Translations under genes and position numbers: made by a program
Shown: positions 32,136 through 41,040 of the stretch, in pieces
How positions within the stretch are numbered: position 1 is the first letter of the stretch
Layout of the letters: each line of letters starts with the position of its first letter
Notes under the pieces: generated by a model
Seen by the model: only the letters and a program-made list of their open reading frames with translations
The model's database searches: none
Told to the model about the DNA's origin: nothing
Source: Actinomycetota bacterium
Lineage (GTDB): Bacteria > Actinomycetota > Actinomycetes > Mycobacteriales > Mycobacteriaceae
DNA: 64,000 nucleotides
Assembly: GCA_018268465.1 (NCBI GenBank)
Contig: JAFDWN010000023.1
Coordinates: 22,029-86,028, forward strand
Direction of reading: 5' to 3'

Positions 32136-33119
32136 CTAGAACCAGCCTTTGCGTTTGGCCCAGACCAGCAGTGTCGCCGACATCGCCAGCATGACGCCCA
32201 ACGTAGCGGCCAGCAGCAGCCAATGGGTCTCGTCGTTGACGATGAGGTTCATCCCGAGCACCGAGGACAGGGCGGTGATGGGCAGGGTGATGGCGGCGAT
32301 CACCGCCAGCCGCTCGGCGGCGACGGTCATCTTGGTGTTCGTTCTGGCCTGGTAGAACTCGATCGTGCCCTGCAGATAGGCCTTCTGGCTGTCGGCCATC
32401 ACCGAAAGGTGGTGGAACTGGTCGACGGCGTCCTCCAGCAGCGTCTGGCCGGATCCGGCACCGAATGCCCCGATGGTGACCATCCGGCCGTAGACCTCGC
32501 GGCTCAATGCGGACATCGTGCTCACGGTGAGCAGTCCGTGCCGCGCCCGGAACATCTCGTCGAGGAACGTCTCCGGGTCGCCCAGATGCCCACCGGTGAC
32601 CCGCTGTTCGAGCCGCCACACATCTTTGGTCAGCTCGGCGGCATACCCGCGCAGACGCGCGGTCAACGCCGTCAGCAGCGCGTAGGACAGTTCGAATCCG
32701 CTGGCGGGCTTGAGTTTCCCGGACGCAAGGCGCGCCAGCACGGTATCGACTTCGACCATCGCGGCGGCCTGGTCGACGGCGGGGTTGAGCGGTCCGTGCA
32801 CCGTGACCAGGTAGCGCTCGGCGATGAACTGGTCGAGTTCGACGTAATGCACATGTCCGCCGGCGCCGGGCTGCGGCGCGTGCAGCACCAGGAACAGGTG
32901 ATCGCGATAGCGGTGGATCTTCGGCACCTGGTTGCGATTGGCCGAGTCCCGGATCGCCAGGGGATGGAATCCGAAGGTCGACGTCAGCATCTGCTCGGCG
33001 CGCTCATCCCAGACCGGGATGTCGACCCACACCAGGCCGTCGGTGCGGGCCAGCAGCGCGGGCAGCTCGTCGTCACGGTGCACTTCGGCGCCCGCCGAAG
33101 CGATGAATCGGACCTCCAT
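32136..33119 (-). CDS. CorA-family magnesium/divalent cation transporter
   Basis: This 327-aa protein has a cytoplasmic N-terminal alpha/beta domain, a long helix, and two C-terminal membrane helices. The signature GMN is in VLGMNLIVNDETHW between them. The C-terminus is basic (KRKGW). It starts at ATG 33119 after GGGAGG. The frame is open 23 codons further upstream, without support. It lies between the convergent chelatase gene and cysA on the same strand, and no operon with cysA is evident. Confidence 0.94.
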   Translation of the reverse strand: MEVRFIASAGAEVHRDDELPALLARTDGLVWVDIPVWDERAEQMLTSTFGFHPLAIRDSANRNQVPKIHRYRDHLFLVLHAPQPGAGGHVHYVELDQFIAERYLVTVHGPLNPAVDQAAAMVEVDTVLARLASGKLKPASGFELSYALLTALTARLRGYAAELTKDVWRLEQRVTGGHLGDPETFLDEMFRARHGLLTVSTMSALSREVYGRMVTIGAFGAGSGQTLLEDAVDQFHHLSVMADSQKAYLQGTIEFYQARTNTKMTVAAERLAVIAAITLPITALSSVLGMNLIVNDETHWLLLAATLGVMLAMSATLLVWAKRKGWF

Positions 33120-33200
33120 GGGCCGCCTCCCGCCGCGCGATGACCTCCTGCCTGTCATAGCACTTGGCAGGAGGCCCGCAGGAGACAACGGTGACGGCTG

Positions 33201-34253
33201 TCAGGCTTTTGTCAGCTCGGGGTCCTGGACCGGCCGCGTGGTCAGGACAGCCTCACCGGGAATCGACGGCACCCGGGTGGCACGCACGTACACCGTGTCG
33301 CCGTCGCGCAGGCCCAGCGCCTCCAGGTCACCCCGGGTGATCTGGGCGGTGAACGGATGCCCCGCCGCCGCGTCGGTCAACTCCACCCGCACCTCGAAGC
33401 CGAGCACCACGATGCGGTCGATGGTGGCACGCACCACCCCCGTGGACTGAATGCCGGCATCCGCGGAGGCCACCGCCATTTCCGGGTTGCGCCCGACGCG
33501 GATGTCGTGAGGCCGCACCAGCGACCCGTTCAGCGACGACACCGTACCGAGGAACGACATCACGAAGGAGTTGGCCGGCTCGTCGTAGACCTGGGTCGGC
33601 GAACCGACCTGCTCGATGCGCCCCTTGTTGAGCACCGCGATCCGGTCGGCGACATCCAGCGCCTCGGCCTGGTCGTGGGTGACCAGCACCGTGGTCACAT
33701 GTACCTCGTCGTGCAGCCGGCGCAGCCACGCCCGCAGGTCCTCACGCACCTTGGCGTCCAGCGCACCGAACGGCTCGTCGAGCAGTAGCACCTCCGGATC
33801 GACGGCCAGTGCCCGCGCCAGCGCCATACGCTGGCGCTGGCCGCCGGAGAGCTGGTTGGGATAACGGTTCTGGAAGCCCGCCAGCCCCACCACCTCGAGC
33901 AGGTTGTCCACCTTGTCCTTGATCTCGCCCTTCGGGCGCTTGCGGATCTTCAGGCCGAAAGCCACGTTGTCGCGGACGGTCAGATGTTTGAACGCGGCGT
34001 AATGCTGGAAGACGAAACCGATTCCCCGGCGCTGCGGGGGTACGTGGGTGACGTCGCGGCCGTTGATCGTGATCGTGCCGGTGTCAGGTTGGTCGAGGCC
34101 GGCGATGGCGCGCAGCAATGTGGATTTGCCTGACCCGCTGGGGCCGAGCAACGCGGTCAGCGAGCCGGCGGGCACGACGAAATCGACATTGTCCAGCGCA
34201 GCGAAATCACCGTAACGCTTGTTGGCGCCGGTGACCGTGATCGCATTGCTCAT
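33201..34253 (-). CDS. cysA: Sulfate/thiosulfate ABC transporter ATPase CysA
   Basis: This 350-aa ATPase has the Walker [10 protein letters not shown] (about 37), Q-loop [12 protein letters not shown], signature [10 protein letters not shown] (about 137) and Walker [12 protein letters not shown], plus a C-terminal TOBE-like regulatory domain (about 240-345). The start is ATG 34253. The reading frame continues open upstream through cysW but is antisense-frame noise there. It is the last gene of subI-cysT-cysW-cysA and energises sulfate uptake. Confidence 0.97.
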   Translation of the reverse strand: MSNAITVTGANKRYGDFAALDNVDFVVPAGSLTALLGPSGSGKSTLLRAIAGLDQPDTGTITINGRDVTHVPPQRRGIGFVFQHYAAFKHLTVRDNVAFGLKIRKRPKGEIKDKVDNLLEVVGLAGFQNRYPNQLSGGQRQRMALARALAVDPEVLLLDEPFGALDAKVREDLRAWLRRLHDEVHVTTVLVTHDQAEALDVADRIAVLNKGRIEQVGSPTQVYDEPANSFVMSFLGTVSSLNGSLVRPHDIRVGRNPEMAVASADAGIQSTGVVRATIDRIVVLGFEVRVELTDAAAGHPFTAQITRGDLEALGLRDGDTVYVRATRVPSIPGEAVLTTRPVQDPELTKA

Positions 34254-34261
34254 ATCAGCTC

Positions 34262-35074
34262 CTATTTTGCTGCCCGGGCACGCCGGGCGTCCAGAATGAC
34301 CTGTGCGACCAGCACCAGGACCGCCACGCCCATCAGCAGTGTCGAGATGGCGTAGGCGCCGTACTCGGCACCCCGGTTGTACCGGTCGGAGACCAACAGA
34401 GTCAGGGTTTGTGACTGTCCCGGCAGATTGGAGGACACCATGATGACGGCTCCGTATTCCCCGAGGGTGCGGGCGATCGTCAGCACGATGCCGTAGGTGA
34501 GGCCCCACCGGATGGACGGCAGGGTGATCCGCCAGAACGTCTGCCACCACTGGGCACCGAGGGTGGCCGAGGCCTCCTCCTGGTCGGTGCCCAATTCGTG
34601 CAGCACTGGTTCGACTTCCCGGATGACGAACGGCACCGTCACGAAGATGCTGGCCAGCACGATGCCCGGGAAACTGAAGATGATCTTGAAACCGAGGTCG
34701 TTCTCCACGAATCCGAACAGGCCCGCCGATCCCCACAGCATGATCAGGGCGACGCCGACGACCACCGGCGATACCGCGAACGGCAGGTCGATGACGGCCT
34801 GCAGGACGCTCTTGCCGCGGAATCTGTTGCGCGCCAGCACCAGTGCGGTCGGCACGCCGAACAGCACGTTGAGCGGCACCACGATGGCCACGACCAACAG
34901 CGACAGCTGCAATGCCGACAGTGCCGCCGGGGTGGTGATCGAGCCGATGAACTCGCCCACACCGGGCGCGAGGGTACGCCACAGGATGAGCGCCACCGGG
35001 ACGATGACGAGGATCGCGATATAGCCCAGCGCGACGTACCGGACGAGGTGGCGGGTCAGCGGTGAGAGGGTCAT
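34262..35074 (-). CDS. cysW: Sulfate ABC transporter permease CysW
   Basis: This 270-aa permease has six hydrophobic segments and the ATPase-docking loop [16 protein letters not shown] (about 165). It starts at ATG 35074, overlapping the cysT stop (ATGA). The gap to cysA is 8 nt. It pairs with CysT to form the membrane channel of the sulfate importer. Confidence 0.97.
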   Translation of the reverse strand: MTLSPLTRHLVRYVALGYIAILVIVPVALILWRTLAPGVGEFIGSITTPAALSALQLSLLVVAIVVPLNVLFGVPTALVLARNRFRGKSVLQAVIDLPFAVSPVVVGVALIMLWGSAGLFGFVENDLGFKIIFSFPGIVLASIFVTVPFVIREVEPVLHELGTDQEEASATLGAQWWQTFWRITLPSIRWGLTYGIVLTIARTLGEYGAVIMVSSNLPGQSQTLTLLVSDRYNRGAEYGAYAISTLLMGVAVLVLVAQVILDARRARAAK

Positions 35075-35955
35075 TTCGCCAGTTCCTCCCGCTTGGCTGC
35101 CCGAGACCCGATGGCGCGCAGGATGAACAGCACGACGAACGAGATGCCCAGCAGCACGATCGAGATGGCGGCGGCACCGACCCGGTCGTCGTTCTCGATC
35201 AGGGTGCGGATCCATTGTGAGGACACTTCGGTCTCACCGGGCACAGCGCCGCCGATGAGCACCACCGACCCGAACTCCCCGATCGCCCGGGAGAACGCCA
35301 GGCCCGCGCCGGAGAGCAGCGACGGCAGCAGCGCGGGCAGGATGACCCTGGTGAGGATCGTGTAGTTGTTGGCGCCCAGCGACGCCGCCGCCTCCTCGAC
35401 CTCCTTGTCGAGTTCCAGCAGCACCGGCTGCACCGAACGCACCACGAACGGCAGGGTGACGAACAGCAGCGCGATGCCGACGCCCCATTTCGTGTGCTGC
35501 AGATGGATGCCCACGGGGCTGCTCGGCCCGTACAGCGCCAGCATCACCAGGCTGGCCACGATCGTCGGCAGCGCGAACGGCAGGTCGATGACCGCGTCCA
35601 CCAGCCGCTTGCCAGGAAACTCGTCGCGGGTGAGCACCCAGGCGACCAGCAGCCCGAAGAACGCGTTCACGATCGTGACGCCGACCGAGATGGTCAGCGT
35701 CACCCGGAACGACGCGACGGCCGCCGGCGACGTGACGGCGGACCAGAAGGCGTCCCAGCCGCCGTCGGCGGACTGCCAGAGGATGGCGGCCAGCGGCAGC
35801 AGCACGATCAGCGAGAGCCACAGGGTGGCGGCGCCGACCCGCAGCGAGGTGGAGCCGTAGCGACGGTTGAGCAGACCCGGCGGGCGGCCCGAGTCACCGT
35901 CACCGGTGAGCTCGGGCCGGACCGCCTCGGGATTCGGCTCGACGGTTGCCGTCAT
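35071..35955 (-). CDS. cysT: Sulfate ABC transporter permease CysT
   Basis: This 294-aa permease has a polar N-terminal tail of about 40 residues and six membrane segments. The docking loop [18 protein letters not shown] lies at about 190, and the family sequence [15 protein letters not shown] is near 225 (here [11 protein letters not shown]). The start ATG 35955 overlaps the subI stop (ATGA). Confidence 0.97.
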   Translation of the reverse strand: MTATVEPNPEAVRPELTGDGDSGRPPGLLNRRYGSTSLRVGAATLWLSLIVLLPLAAILWQSADGGWDAFWSAVTSPAAVASFRVTLTISVGVTIVNAFFGLLVAWVLTRDEFPGKRLVDAVIDLPFALPTIVASLVMLALYGPSSPVGIHLQHTKWGVGIALLFVTLPFVVRSVQPVLLELDKEVEEAAASLGANNYTILTRVILPALLPSLLSGAGLAFSRAIGEFGSVVLIGGAVPGETEVSSQWIRTLIENDDRVGAAAISIVLLGISFVVLFILRAIGSRAAKREELAK

Positions 35956-36989
35956 CCGGTGGCCTGCTTGTAGATCTGCGTGATGGTGCCGGTGTCCTTG
36001 TTGAACAGTTCGGAGTCGACCTTGTCCCAGCCGCCGAGATCGGCGATGGTCCACAGTTTCTCCGGTGCGGGGAACTGATCGGTGAACTCCGCGGCAACGG
36101 CGGGATCGACAGGACGGAAGCCGGCCTCGGCCCACAGCTTCTGCGCCTCGGGGGTGTACTGGAAGTTGACGAATGCCGTCGCCTGCTCCACGTGCTGGCT
36201 GGTGTTCACCACCGCGACGGGGTTTTCGATCTTGAAGGTCTGCGGCGGGTTGAGGTAGTCGAACTTGTGGCCGAGGCGACGGGAGTTGATGGCCTCGTTC
36301 TCGTAGGCCAGCAGCACGTCACCGCTGCCCTGCAGGAACACGTCGGTGGCCTCCCGGCCGGAACCGGGGCGCAGCTTGATGTGATCGCTGACGAGTTTGT
36401 TGACGAAGTCGAGGCCGGCTTGCGGGTTCTGACCGCCGTTGCTCGCATAGGCGTAGGGCGCCAACAGGTTCCACTTGGCCGAGCCCGAACTCAACGGGCT
36501 GGGGGTGATGACCTCGACACCCGGCTTGAGGAGGTCGTCCCAGTTGCGGATGCCCTTCGGGTTGCCCTCGCGCACCATGAAGCTGACCACCGAGCCGAAC
36601 GGGATGCCCTTGTTGGCGCCCGCGTCCCAGTCCTCGTCGACCTTGCCGGCCTTGACCAGCCGGACGATGTCCGGCTCGACGGAGAAGTTCACGATGTCGG
36701 CGGGTTTGCCGGATTCGACGGCGCGGGACTGGTCACCGGAGGCGCCGTAGGAACTCGTCACCTGAACGCCCTTGCCTTCGTCGGTGGCGGCGAAGGCGGG
36801 TCCGACCTTCGACCAGCCCGGCTCGGGCACCGCATAGGCGACCAGCGTCAGCGTGGTCTCGGCACCGGAGTCGCCGCCTTCACCCACCACGTCGCTGGCG
36901 CCTCCGCCACAGCCGGCAAGCACGGTCGCGGCTGCGGAGAACGCGGCGGCGTACTGCCACCACTTGGCTCGCTGGACCTTGGGGAACAT
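35952..36989 (-). CDS. subI: Sulfate-binding lipoprotein SubI
   Basis: This 345-aa periplasmic sulfate-binding protein has a signal peptide ending in the lipobox VLAGC (Cys about 27), so it is a lipoprotein. Sulfate-binding segments SYGASGDQSRAVESGKPADI (about 80), PSPLSSGSAKWN and PGSGREATDVFLQGSGDVL are present in the family order. It is the first gene of the sulfate-uptake operon, 117 nt downstream of a polycysteine leader ORF, so it is likely induced by cysteine limitation. AAAGG lies 6-10 nt before the ATG. Confidence 0.97.
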   Translation of the reverse strand: MFPKVQRAKWWQYAAAFSAAATVLAGCGGGASDVVGEGGDSGAETTLTLVAYAVPEPGWSKVGPAFAATDEGKGVQVTSSYGASGDQSRAVESGKPADIVNFSVEPDIVRLVKAGKVDEDWDAGANKGIPFGSVVSFMVREGNPKGIRNWDDLLKPGVEVITPSPLSSGSAKWNLLAPYAYASNGGQNPQAGLDFVNKLVSDHIKLRPGSGREATDVFLQGSGDVLLAYENEAINSRRLGHKFDYLNPPQTFKIENPVAVVNTSQHVEQATAFVNFQYTPEAQKLWAEAGFRPVDPAVAAEFTDQFPAPEKLWTIADLGGWDKVDSELFNKDTGTITQIYKQATG

Positions 36990-36999
36990 GATGACCTTT

Positions 37000-37041
37000 C
37001 GTTCGGGTGAGGGAGGCGGAGAAACCCCGTCCGACCGAACG
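37000..37041 (-). promoter_or_regulatory. Stem-loop adjacent to subI ribosome-binding site
   Basis: On the minus strand, CGTTCGG (37041-37035) can pair perfectly with CCGAACG (37006-37000), which ends directly before the AAAGG Shine-Dalgarno (36999-36995). It is a candidate part of the attenuator that limits subI translation when cysteine is plentiful. Confidence 0.45.
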
Positions 37042-37105
37042 GCACAGTCAGTTCACGACCAAACGACAGCCATTGCACCGACACCAAACCGCGGACGGGG
37101 ATGGG

Positions 37106-37201
37106 TCAGCGACAACAACAAGCGACATCGGCAACGGCGGATGTACCCACGGCGATGAGGGCCAAGATGTGGCCCTCCACAGCGCCGGACGCCAATTGCA
37201 T
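37106..37201 (-). CDS. Leaderless polycysteine small ORF, cysteine attenuator of subI-cysTWA
   Basis: This 31-aa peptide starts at ATG 37201 and ends VADVACCCR, with three consecutive TGT codons just before the last codon and stop. A TAAGCT -10 lies exactly 7 nt upstream, making the ORF leaderless. The arrangement is the same as before sirA and before the thioester-domain gene at 47365. It is expected to sense Cys-tRNA supply by translation and to open the subI ribosome-binding site on stalling. Confidence 0.85.
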   Translation of the reverse strand: MQLASGAVEGHILALIAVGTSAVADVACCCR

Positions 37202-37208
37202 GGCGCGA

Positions 37209-37214
37209 AGCTTA
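37209..37214 (-). promoter_or_regulatory. -10 element TAAGCT of the subI operon
   Basis: A TANNNT hexamer on the minus strand, 7 nt before the ATG at 37201, predicts transcription starting at the A of that ATG. Confidence 0.65.
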
Positions 37215-37246
37215 ACAGAGTCGTCGCACTTTGCCCGACTCGGAGG

Positions 37247-37333
37247 TCAGCGGGCGTACAGCCACATCACGATCACCAGCACCACCAGGACGATGAGCAC
37301 CAATGTGACCCGGGATCTGGGCATACCCGTCAT
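37247..37333 (-). CDS. 28-aa single-span membrane peptide
   Basis: This very small ORF encodes MTGMPRSRV followed by a stretch of Leu/Val/Ile (TLVLIVLVVLVIVMWLY) long enough for one membrane helix. Its ATG overlaps the stop of the 65-aa gene upstream (ATGA), so it is translationally coupled. It is too short for routine gene callers. The function is unknown. It could be a regulatory peptide or small subunit of the neighbouring 65-aa membrane protein. Confidence 0.6.
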   Translation of the reverse strand: MTGMPRSRVTLVLIVLVVLVIVMWLYAR

Positions 37334-37527
37334 CGCCCCTCGTCCGGATCGGCGCCCCGGGCCCGCCGCAGGATGCGCACACCCTGACCGAGGACCGCGT
37401 CGAGCACCACGGCAATCCCGAAGGCCAGCGCCAACACCACCGGCATCACGATGGCGGTTTGCGCGATGAAGCCCAGGCCCGACAGCCACAGCTCGACGCC
37501 GTCCCACCAATTCAGGATCGCGCCCAT
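37330..37527 (-). CDS. 65-aa membrane protein, unknown function
   Basis: This small protein has one or two hydrophobic stretches (LSGLGFIAQTAIVMPVVLAL and GIAVVLDAVLG) and a charged C-terminus (RRARGADPDEGR). It is followed by a coupled 28-aa membrane peptide. It lies between the subI leader and the FAD monooxygenase, in the position where M. tuberculosis carries small genes near Rv2401. No motif is recognised. Confidence 0.7.
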   Translation of the reverse strand: MGAILNWWDGVELWLSGLGFIAQTAIVMPVVLALAFGIAVVLDAVLGQGVRILRRARGADPDEGR

Positions 37528-37538
37528 CGGGTCAGACT

Positions 37539-38795
37539 ATGCGATGTGACAATGCAGGGGTGCCGACCAACCCTGGACGCACCGATTGCCTGATCGCCGG
37601 CGGTGGACCCGCGGGGATGATGCTGGGTCTGCTGCTCGCCCGCGCGGGTCTGGATGTGACCGTGATGGAGAAGCACCCCGACTTCCTGCGCGACTTCCGC
37701 GGTGACACGGTGCATGCCAGCACCCTTCGCCTGCTCGACGAGCTGGGTCTGGGCGAGCGGTTCGGGCAGGTCCCCCACCGCCTGATCGACAGCCTCAACA
37801 TGCAGGTGCGCGGCACCCCGATCCGGCTGGACCTGCACCACATTCCCGGACCGCACAAGCACATTGCGTTGGTGCCACAGTGGGATTTTCTCGAGCTGCT
37901 GGCCTCCGCGGCGGCGCAGGAGCCCACCTTCACGCTGTTGCGCAGCACCGAGGTGCTGGGCCCGTTGCGGTCGGGCGGCCGCGTCGCGGGTGTGACGTAT
38001 CGCGACGACGCCGGCGACATCCGGGAGATGGCCGCCGAGCTGACGGTGGCCTGCGACGGCCGGGCGTCGACATTGCGCTCGGCGGCCGGACTGGTACCGA
38101 GGAGTTTCGGCGTGCCGATGGACGTGTGGTGGTTCCGGCTGCCGCGCGCGGACACCGACCCGCCCGGGCTGGCCGGGGTGCTGGAGGCCGGTCACGCGTG
38201 TGTCGCCATCGACCGGGGCGACTACTTTCAGATCGCCTATCTCATACCCAAGGGTTCCGATGCGCAGATGCGCGCCGCGGGAATCGACAGCCTGCGCGCC
38301 GGGGTGGCTGCGCTGCTCCCGTGGCTTGCCGATCGTACGGCGACGCTGACGTCGTTCGACCAGGTCAAACTGCTCGACGTCCAGCTCAACCGACTGCGAC
38401 GGTGGTATTCCGACGGGCTGCTGTTCCTCGGTGACGCCGCGCATGCGATGTCACCGGTGGGCGGTGTCGGCATCAACCTGGCGGTGGCCGACGCCGTCGC
38501 CGCGGCGGGCATACTCGCCGCGCCGTTGCGGGCCGGTCGGGTGACGACACGCGATCTGGCGATGGTGCAGGCCCGCCGCTGGGTACCGACGGCGCTGGTG
38601 CAGGCCGCTCAGCGCACGGTGCACGACCGGGTGCTGGCCGCCACACTGTCCGGTGACGGGCAGGCCGGGGCCCCCGCGCTGCTGCGGTTCGTCAACCGTT
38701 CGGCCATGCTACGCACCGTGTTCAGCACGGTTTTCGGCTACGGCGTGGCGGTCGGCCCGTTGCCCGAACGCATCCCAGGATTCGCACGGCGCTGA
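37539..38795 (+). CDS. FAD-dependent monooxygenase (PHBH/UbiH-like)
   Basis: This 418-aa group A flavoprotein has the GGGPAGMMLGLLLARAG dinucleotide-binding motif at about 20, RDFRGDTVHASTLRLLDELG, ACDGRASTLR (the DG motif) near 170, and FLGDAAHAMSPVGGVGINLA (second FAD motif) near 300. It hydroxylates or epoxidises an organic substrate with NAD(P)H and O2. The ATG at 37539 is used. A GTG at 37560 would give the N-terminal spacing more usual in homologues. It is divergent from the small membrane-peptide operon. The substrate is unknown. Confidence 0.92.
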   Translation: MRCDNAGVPTNPGRTDCLIAGGGPAGMMLGLLLARAGLDVTVMEKHPDFLRDFRGDTVHASTLRLLDELGLGERFGQVPHRLIDSLNMQVRGTPIRLDLHHIPGPHKHIALVPQWDFLELLASAAAQEPTFTLLRSTEVLGPLRSGGRVAGVTYRDDAGDIREMAAELTVACDGRASTLRSAAGLVPRSFGVPMDVWWFRLPRADTDPPGLAGVLEAGHACVAIDRGDYFQIAYLIPKGSDAQMRAAGIDSLRAGVAALLPWLADRTATLTSFDQVKLLDVQLNRLRRWYSDGLLFLGDAAHAMSPVGGVGINLAVADAVAAAGILAAPLRAGRVTTRDLAMVQARRWVPTALVQAAQRTVHDRVLAATLSGDGQAGAPALLRFVNRSAMLRTVFSTVFGYGVAVGPLPERIPGFARR

Positions 38796-38805
38796 GGGCG
38801 CCGCC

Positions 38806-40005
38806 TCAGAAATACCCGTTGGCCGGTGCAGTGGTGCCGTTGACCAGGTGGTTGCCCACCGCGTGCGCCTTGTAGTCGAGCGGGTTGTGGCTGGCGACGG
38901 TTCGCGCATTGCGCCAGTGCCGGTCGAGGTTGAGAATTCGCGCGGTCGCCGAGGCGCCCCCGGTATCGAAGAGTCGCTGCGCCGCCTGCAGCGTCAGGCG
39001 CTCGGCGACCAGCTGTGCCCCGGCCACCACCGCGGCCGCCTCGCCCAGTGCGTCGTCGTCCGACTGGGCGCCGGAGTCCACCAGCGCGTCCAGCACGTCG
39101 GCGGCCGAGAGCACCAGCGTCTCGGCGGCCGCGGCGGAAGCACCGATCTCGCCGACGGCGTGCAGCACGAAAGGGTCGTCGGCGGCCCTGCTCGCGACCG
39201 AATGAGCGGCGGGCCGGGCACGGTTGCGCACGTAGTCGACCGCATCCGCGCGCACCGCAGCGGCGATACCCGCAGCAACCGCGGCCAGGTAGAGCTGCAG
39301 AAACGTCGTGCTGTGTCCGAGGTGAGCGCCGTCGGACACCGTGGTCACCTCGACCGGCGTGACCTCGACATCGGTGAACCGCGTCGCCCCGCTGGCGGTG
39401 GTGCGCTGCCCGAATCCGTCCCAGTCGTCGAACCGTTCGACACCGGTGCGGCCCGTGGGCACGATCACCTGCACGTCGTTGCCGTCGATATCGACGGCAG
39501 ACACCGCGATCGCGTCGGCGTACAGGGTGCCCGTCGAGTAGAACTTGTGGCCGTTGAGCCGCAGTACGCCGTCTCGGTCGGGCAACACGGTGGTGTCCGA
39601 ACTGCCCGGAGCCCGTCCCCTGGCGTCGGTGATGGCGTTGCCGACCAGCAGACCGGCGTTGATCCGCGGAAACCACTCGGCCCGCTCGACCTCAGTGGCC
39701 CGGTTGCTCAACAGCCGCTCGGAGAAGCCGAAGTGCGCCCGAAGTGCCTGTGCCACATTGGAGCTGCCCGACGCTATCCGGATCACCGCCGTGAGCACGT
39801 CGCGAATGCTGCCGCCAGGACCGCCGTAACGTTGCGGAACCCGAAGGGTGAGGATGCCCGCGTCGCGCAGTTCATCGACAGCCGCGTACTGCAGAACCCG
39901 CTCCCGCTCGGCTGAGGGGTCCTGCACGCGCAACGACTCGACGATCGGCGTGAGGCGGTTCAGGCGTTGGGCGACATCACCGTCGAGCGTGGTGGCCAAT
40001 GTCAT
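38806..40005 (-). CDS. DszC/SfnB-like acyl-CoA dehydrogenase-fold flavin monooxygenase
   Basis: This 399-aa acyl-CoA dehydrogenase-fold protein has LRVPQRYGGPGGS, GHKFYSTGTLYADAIAVSAV, FDDWDGFGQRTTASGAT and a C-terminal LDRHWRNARTVASHNPLDYK. That last motif is typical of DszC/SfnB-type FMN monooxygenases rather than true dehydrogenases. Such enzymes often attack organosulfur compounds. It is last in a four-gene coupled operon with an LLM monooxygenase (15-nt gap), a GS-like ligase and an APC permease. The placement next to the sulfur genes suggests sulfur scavenging. Confidence 0.9.
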   Translation of the reverse strand: MTLATTLDGDVAQRLNRLTPIVESLRVQDPSAERERVLQYAAVDELRDAGILTLRVPQRYGGPGGSIRDVLTAVIRIASGSSNVAQALRAHFGFSERLLSNRATEVERAEWFPRINAGLLVGNAITDARGRAPGSSDTTVLPDRDGVLRLNGHKFYSTGTLYADAIAVSAVDIDGNDVQVIVPTGRTGVERFDDWDGFGQRTTASGATRFTDVEVTPVEVTTVSDGAHLGHSTTFLQLYLAAVAAGIAAAVRADAVDYVRNRARPAAHSVASRAADDPFVLHAVGEIGASAAAAETLVLSAADVLDALVDSGAQSDDDALGEAAAVVAGAQLVAERLTLQAAQRLFDTGGASATARILNLDRHWRNARTVASHNPLDYKAHAVGNHLVNGTTAPANGYF

Positions 40006-40020
40006 CGCTTCTCCTCGGGG

Positions 40021-41040
40021 TCAACGGAACTTCGGGATGATCGTGTCGGCGAACCGCTCCAGTTCGGCCTCCAGCGGCTGGAACTGCAGCATGAACAGCT
40101 CGATACCGGCGTCGTGGAAAGCCGAGACCCTCTCGGCGACCGTGTCATAACTGCCGACCAGCCCAGCCAGTGTGCCGCCGTTGGAGCCGACTCGGCTGGT
40201 GCCTGCCAGCACCTGGTACATCTGGGTCTTCGGGTCGGTGCCGCCGGAGATCTCCGGCCTGCGCTCGGCGTCCACCAGCGCCTGCAGATGCGCCGCCTCG
40301 GCCTCGGCTTCCTCGTCGGTGTCACGGGCGATCACGAACGCCGACAAGCCGAATCGCAGCGGGCCGCCGGATTGCGCCGAGCCGCGACGCGCCGTCAGGT
40401 CGGCGATCACGGCCCGGGTGTCGGCCAGCGGCCGGCCGTTGATGAAGAACACGTCGGCCGTCTCAGCGGCCAGTTGCCGGCCGGGTTCGGACTCGCCTCC
40501 GACGTAGACCGACGGAACATATTGCGGTACAGGGCGTACCAGCGCGGGCTGACCGGCCCCGACGGCGACCTGTTTACCCGCCCACAGAGCGGTCACGGTG
40601 TCCACCCACGAGCGGGTGTACGCGTAGCGGTCGTCGTGGTCGAGGACGTCGACACCGAGGGCCTCCAATTCCGGTAGGAACCAGCCGGTGACGACGTTGA
40701 TGGACAGTCTTCCCCTGGAGATGTCGGCGATATTGCCCGCAAGTTTGGCGAATACGAGCGGGTTGACGAGCAGCGGTTTGATCGCTCCTATCAGCTCGAT
40801 CCGCTCGGTGGCCTCGGCCAGCGCCGCGAGCGTGGACCAGGTTTCCAGGACACCGTCCTCGACGTCGCTGGGATGGATGACGTGCTGGGCCACCAGCGTC
40901 GCATCGAAGCCGACGTTCTCGGCACGCACGATCAGATCCCGGTTGCGCCGATAACTTGCGTCGGGCGCGTCGTCGGGATGGTGTCGGGCGCCGTGGTTGC
41001 CGTACACGGGCGCCCAGACCCCGAACCGCGGCACGCTCAT
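40021..41040 (-). CDS. FMN-dependent luciferase-like monooxygenase (SfnG/alkanesulfonate monooxygenase-like)
   Basis: This 339-aa LLM barrel has FGVWAPVYGNHGARHHPDD at the N-terminus, LIVRAENVGFDATLVAQHV, SRGRLSINVVTGWFLPEL (the family's NVVTGW signature for FMN sulfonate/sulfone enzymes), VYVGGESEPGRQLAAE and AELERFADTIIP. The start ATG 41040 overlaps the stop of the GS-like gene (ATGA). It probably needs reduced FMN from a separate reductase. The NVVTGW motif points to SsuD/SfnG-like desulfonation or sulfone oxidation. Confidence 0.92.
   Translation of the reverse strand: MSVPRFGVWAPVYGNHGARHHPDDAPDASYRRNRDLIVRAENVGFDATLVAQHVIHPSDVEDGVLETWSTLAALAEATERIELIGAIKPLLVNPLVFAKLAGNIADISRGRLSINVVTGWFLPELEALGVDVLDHDDRYAYTRSWVDTVTALWAGKQVAVGAGQPALVRPVPQYVPSVYVGGESEPGRQLAAETADVFFINGRPLADTRAVIADLTARRGSAQSGGPLRFGLSAFVIARDTDEEAEAEAAHLQALVDAERRPEISGGTDPKTQMYQVLAGTSRVGSNGGTLAGLVGSYDTVAERVSAFHDAGIELFMLQFQPLEAELERFADTIIPKFR

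Noticed and set aside
33201-35177. Long minus-strand frame that would fuse CysA to 300 extra N-terminal residues
   Set aside because: The extra part is a shifted reading of cysW and is Arg/Gly/Pro-rich. CysA begins at 34253 with a normal MSNAITVTG start.
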